A DNA stretch of 64,000 nt, from contig CM054183.1 of the NCBI GenBank assembly GCA_028829895.1, positions 16,417,975 through 16,481,974 of the forward strand, written 5' to 3'. Position numbers and translations under genes: made by a program. Below the pieces are notes generated by a model. It ran no database searches. It saw only the letters and a list, made by a program, of their open reading frames with translations, and had not been told where the DNA came from. Positions within the stretch are counted from its first letter, which is position 1. Each line of letters begins with the position of its first letter. Origin of the DNA: Sinotaia quadrata. Taxonomy: Eukaryota > Mollusca > Gastropoda > Architaenioglossa > Viviparidae. Below, piece after piece: positions 30,001 through 44,434 of this stretch.

Positions 30001-32584
30001 TATGCAGGTTCCTGTCAACATCATCCAGTTAAAAATTAAATGTCTGCTGAAGGACAAAGCACAGTTGGAAGAAATACTACAATTTTTGTTTTGATGAGGC
30101 AAATTCTGATCAGAGAAATGATTTCATGCATACTTGTTTATATATTAACGGTCAAATATGAGTTCTTTCTGTAAATTATAGTGTATGTTGTTCTTTTCTT
30201 TTCTTAATGGTCAAATGAATTCTTTCTGTAAATTATAGTGTATATTGTTCTTATTTTCTTAATGGTCAAATGAGTTCTTTCTGTAAATTATAGTGTATAT
30301 TGTTCTTCAAGGGCTCCTTAGGCAATCTGACTTAATCCCAATTTCTATAATACAAGATAAAACGACCTGCAGCTATAAGGTAAAGTATGTTGGGGTGGGT
30401 GGATAAGAAAATAGTTTTAAATTTAATGTCAGTCTCAAAAATACAAGTGCCTGGGGGCTAAAAGGTTAAGTATACTTTTATTTTGAAAATAGCTTTATAT
30501 TTAATCCGTCTCTAAAATACAAGATAAAGTGTCCTGCGGTTAAAAGATATGCTTGTTTACAAAATACATGTAGATTTAGATTTAATCCCAATCTAAAAAC
30601 TATAAGATCACCGACCAATGTTATCAGATGAGTAAAAAACTCAGAACCACTGTGCACTGAAGTGACCTATAATTAATGGGAGTAGTGTGAGGGTTATGGC
30701 GAGTGTTCACTTTTAACTCATTGTAAACTGTAATTTTTGTTTGTTATTTTATCATTAAATCATTGATATATTTCACCACATCCTAATTAATTCTTTAAAT
30801 GAAGGTTAACTGGGATCTACTGGAGTTAGCCATGTACTGGATGACTGAGGGAAAATATTCATGATCTCAAAGGCAACATTTGCTAGTCTTCTCATCAGTG
30901 TGTTAAGTTGAATAATTTTCCCACTAGGTTATTGCAACAGGGTTAACATAGTGATAGAAGGTGTAGGCTAGGCCGTGGGCTGTTATTAGTATTGATATTG
31001 ATATTGAACTTAAAAAAATCAAAATCTTGATAATTAATACAGTAACAGGGTTGTGTACAAACCCTACACATAACACTGACAGTCACCTTCTACTGTTCTA
31101 GTGTGTATCTGACAAACATAGACTTTGCTAAGAAGAGAAGTGGAAGTTTTGATCATATAACATAAGTTGAAAAAAAAACAATAGCATCAAGCAAAGTAGA
31201 GAGCAAGAGTGGATAGCAGTAATTGCAACAATTAAAATCTTCCAGTGAGACAGATTTCAAGAAGACAGTCAGACAGTTTATTCACTGCTTTAGAATTTGG
31301 GAAAAATCTTCCAGTGAGACAGGTATCAAGAAGACAGTGTTTGTTCACTGCTTGTACTATTTAGAATATGGGAATAAAAGTGCAACGGTGCTCACAGTAA
31401 ACACAAGCAGGAATACAGTAATATCTACAAAAGCGGAAATTAAAGTTATAATGATATCTGACAAGAAAAATGGGAACTAAAGTTACAACGCTACCAGATA
31501 CATGCATCAGAGAAAATTAAGCCAGATACTAGCAAATTTGATTCATTCCTTCAAAACTTTCTATGAGATTCTTAAATATTATTTCAATATTTATAAAAAA
31601 GAATGATATATATTTATACAACCCAAACAGAGAGATTAAAAAAACCCACCAACATTATTTATAATTAAATTTTTTATCAGTTGAAATGGAATCACAACCC
31701 CAAACCCCAGTAACCAAACAAATTCTCTTTGAGTACTTAAAAATAAACTAAAGCTGACAATTTCATTTCACCAGGTAAAATAATATGCTAAACATTCTCC
31801 TTTTCCAACAGGTTAAAAACGTCTACATTTAAAAAAAGATAATTACAAAATATCCATTTTAAACACATACACACATGCACGCACACACAATTTAGAACAA
31901 AAAGCAAAGAAAGAAAGCAAAAACTCAACTTCCAAATAAGACCTAATGTTTCTGCAACAGGGGAAGGAGAAAGGGGAGGGAACAAACAAGCAATCCATTA
32001 AAATTAACTTGACAATTACAACTTACCCGTTTCGCCTCCACGTCAATGTGCAATGGCTGTGTCAAGTCAGCACGCTCTGCCAGACGGGGTCGTTTGGAGG
32101 GTGCAGTAGGTCCCAAGCCAGCATGTGAGGAAGGTCCAGCCAGACTGGGCGCCATCACAGACAGATTGTCCTGCCCGTAATGCGCGTATGCCTCAGTGCC
32201 TCTGAAAAGCGAACACAAGAATATATACAATGCAACTATTTCTTGCTTCAGGCATGATGTTTTTATTATACATGTACTTAAATTAGTATGAAATGTAAGG
32301 ATGACTTCCACTTACTCTCATTTGTCCGTAGGACTTAGACAATCGTTTTTTCAAATTTTATTTTGAAAAATGTTAAGACGTAAAAAAAAAACAAAACTAC
32401 ACACAACTTAGTTCACATTAAATATTTCAGTACATAAATACGCACAGAATTAGCTTTGTTTGTCTGTCCCTATACCTCCAAAATTATGGTATTGAATGAT
32501 TCCTCCCCCAACCTCCCCTACCTGTGAAAGTAGTTAATTTGCATTAAATCTACTCTTTCAGTAAAGGACGATCGAATGGAGTTA

Positions 32585-32622
<38 letters not shown>

Positions 32623-35600
32623 TTCTGTTAAATTAGTAAAATTGATGAACTTTTATATAGAAACTACCAAAGAAAACTTGATGAATAGAAATCATCGAGG
32701 AGAAATTGATGTACTTTGAAAACTCCAAGCAAAATGTGATGAACTTCGACAGAGAAAACAACAATGAAAAGCTGATGAACTTTTAGAGATAAATAGCTAA
32801 GATCAAAATGATGAGGTTTTAGAGATTAATCGCCAAGGTAAAATTGGTGAACTCTTAGAGATTAGTCGCCAAGGTAAAATTGGTGAACTTTTAGAGATTA
32901 GTCGCCAAGGTAAAATTGGTGAACTTTTAGAGATTAGTCGCCAAGGTAAAATTGGTGAACTTTTAGAGATTAATCGCCAAGGTAAAATTGGTGAACTTTT
33001 AGAGATTAGTCGCCAAGGTAAAAGTGAACTTTTAGAGATTAATCGCCAAGGTAAATCGCCAAGGTAAAAGTGACGAACTTTTTCAAAGAAAAATCGTCAA
33101 AGTAAAAATTGGTGAGTTAACGGAAGAAGGTATGTTACGCGCTATAAGTTTCAATTTTCGAACTCAGCTTTCGATTAAAATAATGAGTGTTAAATTAAGC
33201 AGCTAGAAATTAGTCAACTAGTCAATACAGTCGGGTGGCGGCGATCTCGACTGATGGCAACCCGCCGATATGAACGAGTCTGTCATTAATTTACAATTTT
33301 TCAAATTAAGATTAAAATTTCAATTACTTGCAAACGTAACTGTACGCTCACCCATACGTTACTACTTACGACAGCGACGAACTACTTCAGAAAAACGCCT
33401 GGTCGTCACTGACGTTGAGACGTTGGAATTTGCTAGTTTTGTCAACGTTTCATATTAACGGACACGAACATTTTACGTACAAATTCTTACTTACGTACCA
33501 AATCGGGTCAAGCAAGTCCTTTAAAAAGGAACTGCCTTGCAATCCGAGATTTGACTGTAAATTTAGAACGGTCATTTACAACGATGGCTTCTAATATTCA
33601 GTGTAAATTACTGGTAATAAACACAAGATCGTGTAAATTACTGGTAATAAACACAAGATCGTGTAAATTACTGGTAATAAACACAAGATCGAAGACCACA
33701 GTGCCATTTATGACGGTACTAATTCGACACTTGCTGACTGAAAAGGATGTTGTTCAAGGAAAGGTGAATACGTCAAAACTGGAAGCTTTTAGTAGACCAA
33801 GGTATGCACATAGTGGCATTTTAGTGACATGGTGATGACGCGGAGCAGTTACTCTAAGCTACTATTAAATTATCAATGTTTGCAAGTCTGAAAGCGGTAA
33901 TCTGTGGTGATAGTGGTAATAATAACAAGAACAAGTAATTGTCAATAAATGTATCAGGAAAAAATCGAGGTATTTTTAGACAAATTAAGAAGTTCATGTC
34001 TAAGAAGGAGAACAGCAAAAGTTACTATAAATTACCAATGTTTGTGATGAAGGAGAACAACAAAAGTTACTATAAATTATCAATGTTTTGATGAAGGAGA
34101 ACAGCAAAAGTTACTATATTATTAGTATTACCAATGTTTGTGATGAAGGAGAACAGCAACAGTTACTATATTATTAGTATTACCAATGTTTGTGATGAAG
34201 GAGAACAGCAAAAGTTACTATATTATTAGTATTACCAATGTTTGTGATGAAGGAGAACAGCAAAAGTTACTATATTATTAGTATTACCAATGTTTGTGAT
34301 GAAGGAGAACAGCAAAAATTACTATATTATTACCAATGTTTTCGATGAAGGAGAACAGCAAAAGTTATTATAAATTACCAATGTTCGCAAGTCTGCGAAA
34401 GTGATATAGTAGTAGCAACATCAATAATAATAAGAGGAAGAATAATAAGCATAAAAAATACTAATCAAACCTTGAGGAATATTTTGTCTACATGAAAAGG
34501 TATCTGCATTAACATTATAGAAGAGCTAACTATAATTTGTCCGTGTTCACATTAGTATCAACTACTAATAGCAGTAGTAAGAGGAGTTGGTAGTGATGAT
34601 AAGACAACTATATCAATATTGTGTGTGTGCGTTCGCGTGCACATATATATATACACACAGGTTTTCTTTTTTAAAGCTAAATCTTGCCTGAAGTTAATAA
34701 AACTTTGCAATATATGCAACAAACCCGAATTTTAAAAAAAACAAAACAAAAAATCTAAATCCTGCTTTACAATTCTTTTATTAAGCTAACCCTCTCTCGC
34801 AGTTAATGAAACAGCAGCAAATGCAACAAACCCGCGTGTAGTCAATCATAAACGATTAAAAAGTTTTCAATCAGAAGCAATAAGCTCTGCCAGCGGTGTT
34901 TAAAACAAGCAAAGAACAAGAATGCCCCGGGACCTGCATGCCGCACTGAGTCGCATATTGCCTTAGTACACGGGGTTGGGGAGGGGGGGGGAGAGAGAGA
35001 GAGCTAATGCGGAGTTGACTCTGGCCAATGGATTGTACAACCATCCAAATCGTATACAAGAAATCGAACGAATACGTACGCCGTCGATTTGACCTAATGG
35101 ATTACACTGGGTTATTATATTCAGAAACAAATGTAAATTCACAATTAGGGGTCTGGGAATATATACATGTATTCAGGAGTCCTGGAGGCAAACATCCTAA
35201 CTCAATCACAACGAAGGCTCAAAAAATTAGCATAGTTTATCAATGGGGGGAGGGGGAGGGATTGCTTCTGTAAATTGTGCTGAGACGTGTACAGTGTCAC
35301 ATAATGGCCATTATGTAGCCCCCCCCCCCACACACACACACACATCCTCCTCTAAAAAGAGACTACAATCAAACCTAGCTTTAGGACGGTTGTGAATAAG
35401 TTATAATCGTACTGCTTAGCAGCTACTAACCCTTATTGCTGGTTACCAACGCAGCAGGAAACCATCCTCTCTCAATATTACTGCCAAAAGGTATGTGGTT
35501 TTGTTTGTATAACCAAATATTACATCCAAGTTATTTTTAAACTTAACCATATTTTGTGTTTGCTAAACACTTTGTATGATATTAAAATGTATGATGACCA

Positions 35601-38600
35601 TGCACGTAAAAGTGTTCTGTCAGAGAACACATGTGGACAAATTCTTAAACATATGTATATTATTGGCAGATTGGCACTTTATCTCAGATGCTGTCTTCAC
35701 AAGCGCTGAGCCGCGAAGCAACGCCAGAGTGGAACAACCATAGGTCAGAAACTATGGTTCAATGGACCACTTGCACATCCACTACAGCACCACCAGGACC
35801 TTAAGAAGACAAAGTCTGGCATCCTGAGTTAGTGACTAAAAAACAAAGAACTGAACAGCTTCTTTTAGATTTATCTCAGCGTTTACTCAGAATTTTCGCA
35901 TAAACTCACTTATAAGTTCGCTCTTATGAGTAAGACTCAAATAACACAGTAGCGTCATAGGACTCAAATAACACAATAGTGTCATAGGACTTAAATAACA
36001 CAATAGTGTCATAGGACTCAAATAACACAATAGTGTCATAGGACTTAAATAACACAACAGTGTCATAGGACTTAAATAACACAATAGTGTCATAGGACTC
36101 GAATAACACATTAGTGTCATAGGACTCAAATAAATTTTCCCTTTCGACTCTATATGGTCATGATTATGAACAATATACATTTATGACTATCAAAGTATTC
36201 ATTATATATAACCATGCTGTCCTATTTTACTTCTCTTAAATAATTTTAAATTTGATACTTAAAAACACTTAGTGTGACTCACATATTATAAGTTGTAGTC
36301 TGTCTCATGTATTCAATTAATATACCTGGCTTTACGTATCAGTGGTCTAGGAGCTATCTTCTAGAATCTAGAGTAGTGGTGAACAAACTTTTTGAGTCAG
36401 GGGCCACAATCTGACTTCTCGAAACGGTCGGGGGTCACAAAAAAGTGAAGATCAAAATCGTCCCACACAAGATAGACATCACATCTAAGAACACACAAAT
36501 AACGATTAAGACTATAATTACTACAAAGAAGTTGCATACTACGACTCATTCTAAAAATGTTATGATACGTCAACTTTTACAAAGTCAGTGTGATGGATTG
36601 TGCTGCATGTCATCTGCAAGCTTCGAAATGTCCGGCTTGATGTTTGACGTTGAAAGACGCAAAATTGCTTCCTGATTAACATCAGTCAGCTGATTGCGGG
36701 TGTTGCTTTCGTTCAGTTTCATCTGTGAGAAAGCCTGTTCGCAGAAGTATGTACTGCCAAACATGCTGGTGTGGACAAGTGTGTTATCTTTCAGATTAGC
36801 AAAGGTATCAGGCATTGTTCTGTAGAAGTCAAGCAAACTGTTTTCTCAGTAAGTAGCACGCAGTTCATCAGATGCCTGGAGATCAGTAAGTTCGAGCTGG
36901 TATTCTGTGGACAAGTCATCAACTGACACACTGAAAGGAATCAGCGAAAAGTTTCATTAACAATCTGCATTGTTCAAAGTCATGAAACCGTGAATTGAAA
37001 GACTGAACATGCATCTAGCTTTCCAACATAAACTTTTGTGTAAATGTCCTGACTCTTCTGTAGCTGTGACTGAAAAGTGGAAAAGTGTACAAAGTTCCCC
37101 GATGCTGCTTGCTGCCGGAACAACTGCAACTTTGTCCTGAATGCCGAAATGTGATTTGCAGGTTGACAAACAAGCTGATTTTTGCCTTGCAACTTCAAAT
37201 TCAGATCATTCAAGTGTTGTGTCATGTCGGCCAGAAAGGTCAAATCAGCTTGCCATGCTGGATCAGTCATGAAAGCAACTTCTGTGTCTTTGTTCTTGCT
37301 TCTGAGGAATTCTATGGCCTCTTCAATTAACTTCCAGATTCTGTTGAGCATCTTCCCTCGACTCAGCCAGCGTACTTCACAGCAACAAACAAGGTCACCA
37401 TAATGTGCATCAATTTCTTCAAGAAGATTTCGAAATTGGCGGTGACTGAGCCCTCGTGATTTGACGAAATTAAGTGTTGTCGTCACTAACGCCATCAGGT
37501 GCCTGAAAACCAAGTTCTTTACTGCACAGGTTCTGTTGGTGAACAATACAGCGCAACTTCACTAACTGTTCTGCTTTCCTCAATGCTTCATCAACAGTGT
37601 TACCAGCCCGTTACTTTCTCATCAGTTGTCACACCAGTTTCGTGAATTCCAGTGAAACTCTACTACACAGTCGCACTGTCTCTTGAAACAACATTTTGAC
37701 TCTCGGTTATTGGTAACCATATGCAACGTGATAGTGGATGGAAAAGCTGAACATCTTCCATATCCAGAAAAGTAATGCTTCGTGGATAAGGGTGCTAGGC
37801 AAAGCAACTCCCGTGGAAATGTCTAAGCAGATTTTTGGTTTTAGTGAATGATCTATTAATATTTCTCACAACACTACTTGTAATCACGTCTGAGCATACC
37901 ACTTAGCTGTTACAGATTACAGATATCCTAAGTCTCAAGTCACAGGTCTCAACACATCACTTAAAGTCAAAGACCATTTTCAGGCCACGTCTAAACAAAC
38001 CATTTTCAGGCCACGTCTAAACAAACCATTTTCAGACCACATCTAAACAAATCATTTTCAGGTCACATCTAAACAAACCATTTTCAGGTTACAGGTTTCA
38101 ACAGACCACTCTGGGCTATAGGTCTCAAAATATTACTGAGGTCACACTGGTGACTTTAAAGTCAGCGTTGCTTCTACAATGGCTCGAATGCACAACAATA
38201 ACAGCGGGATGGGAAAGAAATGTTTCCCATACAGACCTGGTCGGTTTGACGGAAGAGCTTTGATTTCAGATATATTCCTTGGAATGGGTCTAGGTAATTA
38301 GGTAATATTCTGAGATTCGTCCCAAGAAGTAACGAAGGGAAAATTCACTGCTCTGTTATTCTTTCCAGTACCGACTTCACCTTGCATTTTTCAATCCTTC
38401 CTTTTAAACACGCAGTCATAGTGCGCAAGGTCCACGCAAAAGACAGTCTTAGTTGTACGTTAACTTCAATATACACGAAACGGCAAAGTACATTACGCCC
38501 GGCACGGTATTCCACCCACCCACCCAATACCCCTTAGCCGGAAATTAAAGCTGCACAATATGTTGCTCGAAGCTTAGCACCGAACTGACCCCAATGGAAC

Positions 38601-41600
38601 AGAGGACGCACTCTAGCTTGCTAGTGCATATTCCCTCCCCTGGTGTTCAAGCATGCACAGTCGCGATTGAGTGGTGTCCTGTTACCAAATTAGTGGTATT
38701 ACATGTATACTAACAAAAGAATTGAGTTTCTGACTGAAATAAAACTCTTTATGAACCCGGACAACAAAACAATATCCACCTGCGTAGACGCATGTTGGAA
38801 ACACTCCTATTCAAGACATACGATAATACTGCAACCTTCACTTGCAAATATTATGTGACATAAAATTCCAAATAACACCTCCAGAAATTATTCACTAATC
38901 TAAGGAGTGTGTTAATGAAATAAATTATGACAGTACTTCATAAAGAGATGTGTGTTAAAGAAACAAATTGGAGATTCATTCAGAATCTGACTGTACTTTG
39001 TACTTTATCCGAAAGTGGAAAAAACAAAAGATACCAAGATATAAAAAAAAAAAAGAAGTGTATCCAGAATCCAAGAATGGTTGCTAAACTCAGATTGGTT
39101 GTGGTATCTGAGAAATGCATTTTTTGTTTTGTTTTTTGTTTCAGTACTGATTTGAAAGATCATTGGATCAATGCATGCATAAAAGCACGCGTCTCATGCT
39201 CAGTGTAACTTATTACGATACTGAACGGTTTCAGTCAATTTTATGTGTTTGTGTGCATGCGTGTGTTGGTTTGTGTAAATCATGTTTAAATTTAGTACAA
39301 CGATAAGCTCCAGGCCAAATAAGGTGTCAAATGGTGTCTGTCATCAGGTAGTTTTCATCTAATGGTGTCTGCATCGGAAAATTTCCATCTATGGTGTCTG
39401 CATCAGGTAGTTGTCATCTAATGGTGTCTACATCAGGTAGATGTCATCTAAAGGTGTCCTCATCAGTAGTTTTCACTAATGGGTGTCTGTTACATAGTTT
39501 TCATCTAACGATGTTTGAATCAGGTAGCTGTCATCCAATGGTGTCTGCATTCAGGTTGTTGCCATCCAATTGTGTCTGCATCTGGTAGTTGTCATCCAAT
39601 GGTGTCTGCATCAGGTCGTTGTTATCTAATGGTGTCTTTATTAGGTAGTTGTCATCCAATGGTGTCTGCATCAGGTAGTTTTCATCTAATGCTGCATACA
39701 TCAGGTAGTTTTCGTCTAATGGTGTCTGTCATAAGGTACTGCTGTCATCTAATGGTGCCTTTCGTAAGGAAGTTTTCATTTAAAAGTGGCAGTCATCAGT
39801 ATTTTTGTAATGGCATCCAGGTAGTGTTTGTATATATATGGTGTCAATAAATTATTTAAAGTATTTTATATAATCACGTCAGTAAACAGGAAGTGTTCAG
39901 GATTGGATTGTTTAGAATTTCTTGTCAGTACTGACCATTTTGGGGGGTAGGGGTAGGCAGTGCCTGGTAAACTGACTTACCTGCCAGCCAAAAGACGTTG
40001 CTTTCTCTTGTCTCCGCTGTTAAATGTTCAGTCATCTTTAGTGGCAGTAGTTTAGTTTGAACAGTTTTCCTACATTTTAAAACTGATTCACAGTGAGTTG
40101 ATTTATTTTAGTTCTCCGTTATTAATTAGTAACCATGGCTTCAGAATCAAGTAAGAAAGAAATTTGTCGACGAATGCAGAACATTTCAAGCAAGGTGAAC
40201 AGACGTTTACTTTCTTTTTTTAAATTGTACTGAAGAACAAGCCAACTTTTTTGATATGCAATGAAGCGGTTTTAGATTTAAGGAGTTTAACGTGAAGTGG
40301 CATTAGGACAATAAATATTCACCTAAATCTGACAAACTTAAAGGCCAATTTTGCGAAGACAAGATGTCTGAACTGAAAAATAAACTGTTGGGACAGCACT
40401 CCCTTTTCAAGAATATATTTTCCTAGAAACGAAATTGTCATGACGTCACTATTGCAGCACATTTATGTGAGCAAGTGTTCTCCAGGATGAAATATATGAA
40501 ATACATGACGAGATCACGAATCAGTGACAGTCATCTGGAGAGTTTCTTTCGTGCTGCTATTTCATCCATCACGCTTGATTTAGAGAATCAGTGACAGTCA
40601 TCTGGAGTGTTTCTTTGTGCTGCTATTTCATCTGTCACACCTGACTTTGGGAGTCATGTTTGTGAAAAGCAGTGCCAAGTCTCCTACTGACTGTTTCTGG
40701 TAAAACAACATGTATGTTTGAGATACAGGACGTTTTATCAAGATAGGATTATTTTCTCTCATTAAAACAGTTAAAATAGCATTTTCTCTAAAATAGTAAA
40801 ACTAGGTAATATGTAGTCCTACAATTTTACATTTTTAGCAATTAGGGTTAGAATCGTTAGTTGTACCACTTGTAGGTTTTACGCGAACCAGTTCACAATA
40901 ATGGTCGTGGTTCTTTGCCCAAAAGGTTGGGCAACATTATTGTAATGTTATGTAACAAAATATAACCTATGACCCTGGTGACTGAAAGCAAGGCCGCCCA
41001 GGTCGGGCCATAATGGTCTTCAACAATCCCGTGCACAATCACTGTGTTGAATCGAGGCTTGAACTACACAGTCAAACTGAATTTACCTACGAGCGAGATT
41101 GTGTCAGCGGTCCATATATTATCTGGTGCGATATGAGCAATGGTAAAGATTTCTTTTACTTCGCTTTCAAAGAATGTTCACTAAACTGTAAGGTGAGACT
41201 TGAATGTAAGAATAATTTGAGTTTAAAAAAAAGCAATAAACTGGAAACTTAGGTTTGCTCCCTGATTATATTTTTTTTAGGGTAAAGCAGCCTTTCTCTC
41301 CTTGTGTTAATTGAATCTCCTGATTCACTGTTTGTAAACTGCTATGACCGACCGTGGTACAGGCAGGAAGCAGTGTGTGTAAGTGTAAAGGAATACATTA
41401 CACTCTTTTGATGTATCATGGCAAAGTATGCTGATTACATCAGGCAAATTCTGGTACAGTGAAGTTACTTGAAATCGCTACAATTGTTGTTCTGCTTGAG
41501 GGAATTGACACAGTGAAAGAGGGTACCCAAGATTGCTTGGAGATAATAACAGCATATCAGTGTTTTCAACTTGTGTAGAGAGAGACAGTGTTGACATGGA

Positions 41601-44337
41601 CAAAAAATTTGTGACGTTGTTGCAAAAGCATGCAAAAGACAGAGCTTAATTCAGGTTATATAAAAACTAGTATTGCTATCTCTAATAACTCCATTTCTGT
41701 TTTCTGATAAAAACTATCCTGTGATTTGTACTGACACTATTGTTGAATTGTATTTTAGGATATAAGATGGTGTTGTACAGAAATTATGCAAGCGAGGTTT
41801 CATGGAAATATTGTGATGTCAAGTAACCTTTTTCATTGTATTTGTCCTGTGTATATTTGAGTGTTGATTTAATAAATTTATTAAATTTATTGACCTTCTT
41901 ACACATATTGATGATCTAATTTTGGAGAAGAAAGTGGGAGGAGGGGGGGGGGCTCGCTAAATATAGATTAAAGATGGATTTGTCTACTCCCTTAGTTAAG
42001 AAGTTTTCCACCAACGGAATATTGTGTGACTGTAAATGTTGTCTTAATGTTGTAGAAGAAAGAAAACGTTTAAAGTGCCTGCATATCCGCAAAGTGAGAG
42101 AGATGCAAGGTGTCTGCTGGAGAATTATTAATAACATAAATTAAGATTCTCATCACTTGTAATTAGTTATGAATTATTAATTAATTAATTATAATAATGA
42201 TCATTAACTAAGTGGCATTGGCGTCACACAGTGAAATACTATGAATTTTGATTTTGTCATTATTTTGCAAAAGAAGTTATGATACATTTCAAGGATTTTG
42301 TACACCAATACTAACTATAAAATGGAATGTTTGATATGAAATAATATAAATATGGGTTTGAAATGGAATGTTTGATGTGATATAATATAAATATGGGTAT
42401 AAAATGGAATAGAGGGTATTAAATGGAATCTTTGATGTGACATGTTACTGACCAAGGCAAAGATAGGTATTTCAGATGCATTACTAAGCTAAAGATAGGT
42501 ATTCCAGACGCATTACTAAGCTAAAGATAGGTATTCCAGACGCATTACTAAGCTAAAGATAGGTATTTAAGATGCATTGCTAGGACAAAGACTATTAAAT
42601 GACAGGCGTGCTACAGACTAAAACATAGATACGTTATTTAAGACTCCTCGCTGCTAAGGCAAAGATACTGTGTATCACTGAGTTCAAAGTTAAAATTATT
42701 GCACAAGACAGTCATGGGTACACGTCACAACAATAATAAAGCAAAGGCAAAATAAATGACAGTTTTTGCGAAATGAACACTGAAATAAATACCATAAATG
42801 CTATAGAGTAATTACATATTCGAGAGGAAAGAATCAAGTATTTTGGTATATGTGGAATGCTGCTGTCGCGGGTGTAGAACGCACCACAGGATCACATCAA
42901 AGGGACGCAAAAAAAGTGTACCTTGAATACATGCAGGCCAAGTGCACCAGCTGTTTATATTTTATAGGACAAGTGTATCGCCTGTTTACAGGGTAGTATG
43001 CCAACTGCTAACTGGGCAAGTGCACCAGTTGTTTACACGGCAAAGCGCCGACTGTTTTCATTAAAACGAAGCATTTACGAAACAGGCTGTCACTCGTAGA
43101 GTGAACGCACAGAACGGCAAACTGTTGTAACAACGGGAGCACAGGTGTAGCTTGGCTGTTAGGAGATGTGGCCAGGACTCACAGGCGGACAACTAGAATT
43201 GTGATTGCAAAACTAAGATGGTGGGCGTTGGTGTGAGTGGAAAGGAGTGGGTCTAATAGGTATTGCGGACAAACATTCTCAAACCGTACAGCCGTACAGG
43301 ATCACTTTCAGATTCAGCATGGCGTTGAGGGATCGGTTTGGGATCGCAGACAATTGTGATCACTGGACAACGCGGCGACCGTAGCCAGTTTTGGTAGTTC
43401 TGACCGGCTTCTACTTGGAGTGGGGGGGGGGGGAGGGAGGGGCCATTTATAACCATTCTCTTTCGTATCGATCCTGTAACTCGAAGATTACTAGTCAGTT
43501 TTGGGTATGGATAAGAAACGCGCACACGCGCATGGTGTACTATCAGTAGCATATATTTATCCTTGTCCTGCAAGAGTAATATTAGAGATTAAGATCTATA
43601 CCACCAAACGTCTTATAAATTTCTCCACGTTATGAGTACTGATAGTTTTTTTCCCCAATGACAAATTTAATTCAAACATGCTATATTATTAAGTAGACAA
43701 AAATTAAGATAAAAAGAAAAAATTGGGGTGTTTAAACAGTCTCCACACATCTAACATCGGGAGCAACATCAACAACATCCCCTTAACTTTAGCCCACAGA
43801 TTACCGGGCTAAAGCCCGCCTTTGCCGGCAGGACATGTGATCAACGACACTATAAGAGTTACTTTAAAAATTATATTTTTGACTGCAAAAATTACTGCTT
43901 TTCGACATCACCCTTCTCCCTCTATCCCCCTTTCTCCCCAGCGCGAAATCGACAGAAGCCGGAAGCGTCCCCCCCCCCCCAACTTCATTATCACACACAC
44001 ATCCAAACTTATTAAAAAAAACTATAAATATCACTTTAACTGCATCTTTCTGAAAGGGGCCAATATAATAAAAAGCAGATCTAAATATATAAACTCACAA
44101 AAGATAAGCACGTGCTGTGTACGTGCAAGGGATTTTACAGAAAAGTAAACGCTACTGTATATTATTAGCAAACTAATCAATGTTGCATGTGTTTACAGTC
44201 ACAACAATATAATCAACAAACGAAGACGTAATATCGTCAAAAAGTAATTAGCGAACAAGTACAAATACGGGCACTATAAGTACACTACGACTGAAATATT
44301 AAAAAAACACCTAATTTTTATTCTGTGTGTGTGTGTA

Positions 44338-44434
<97 letters not shown>

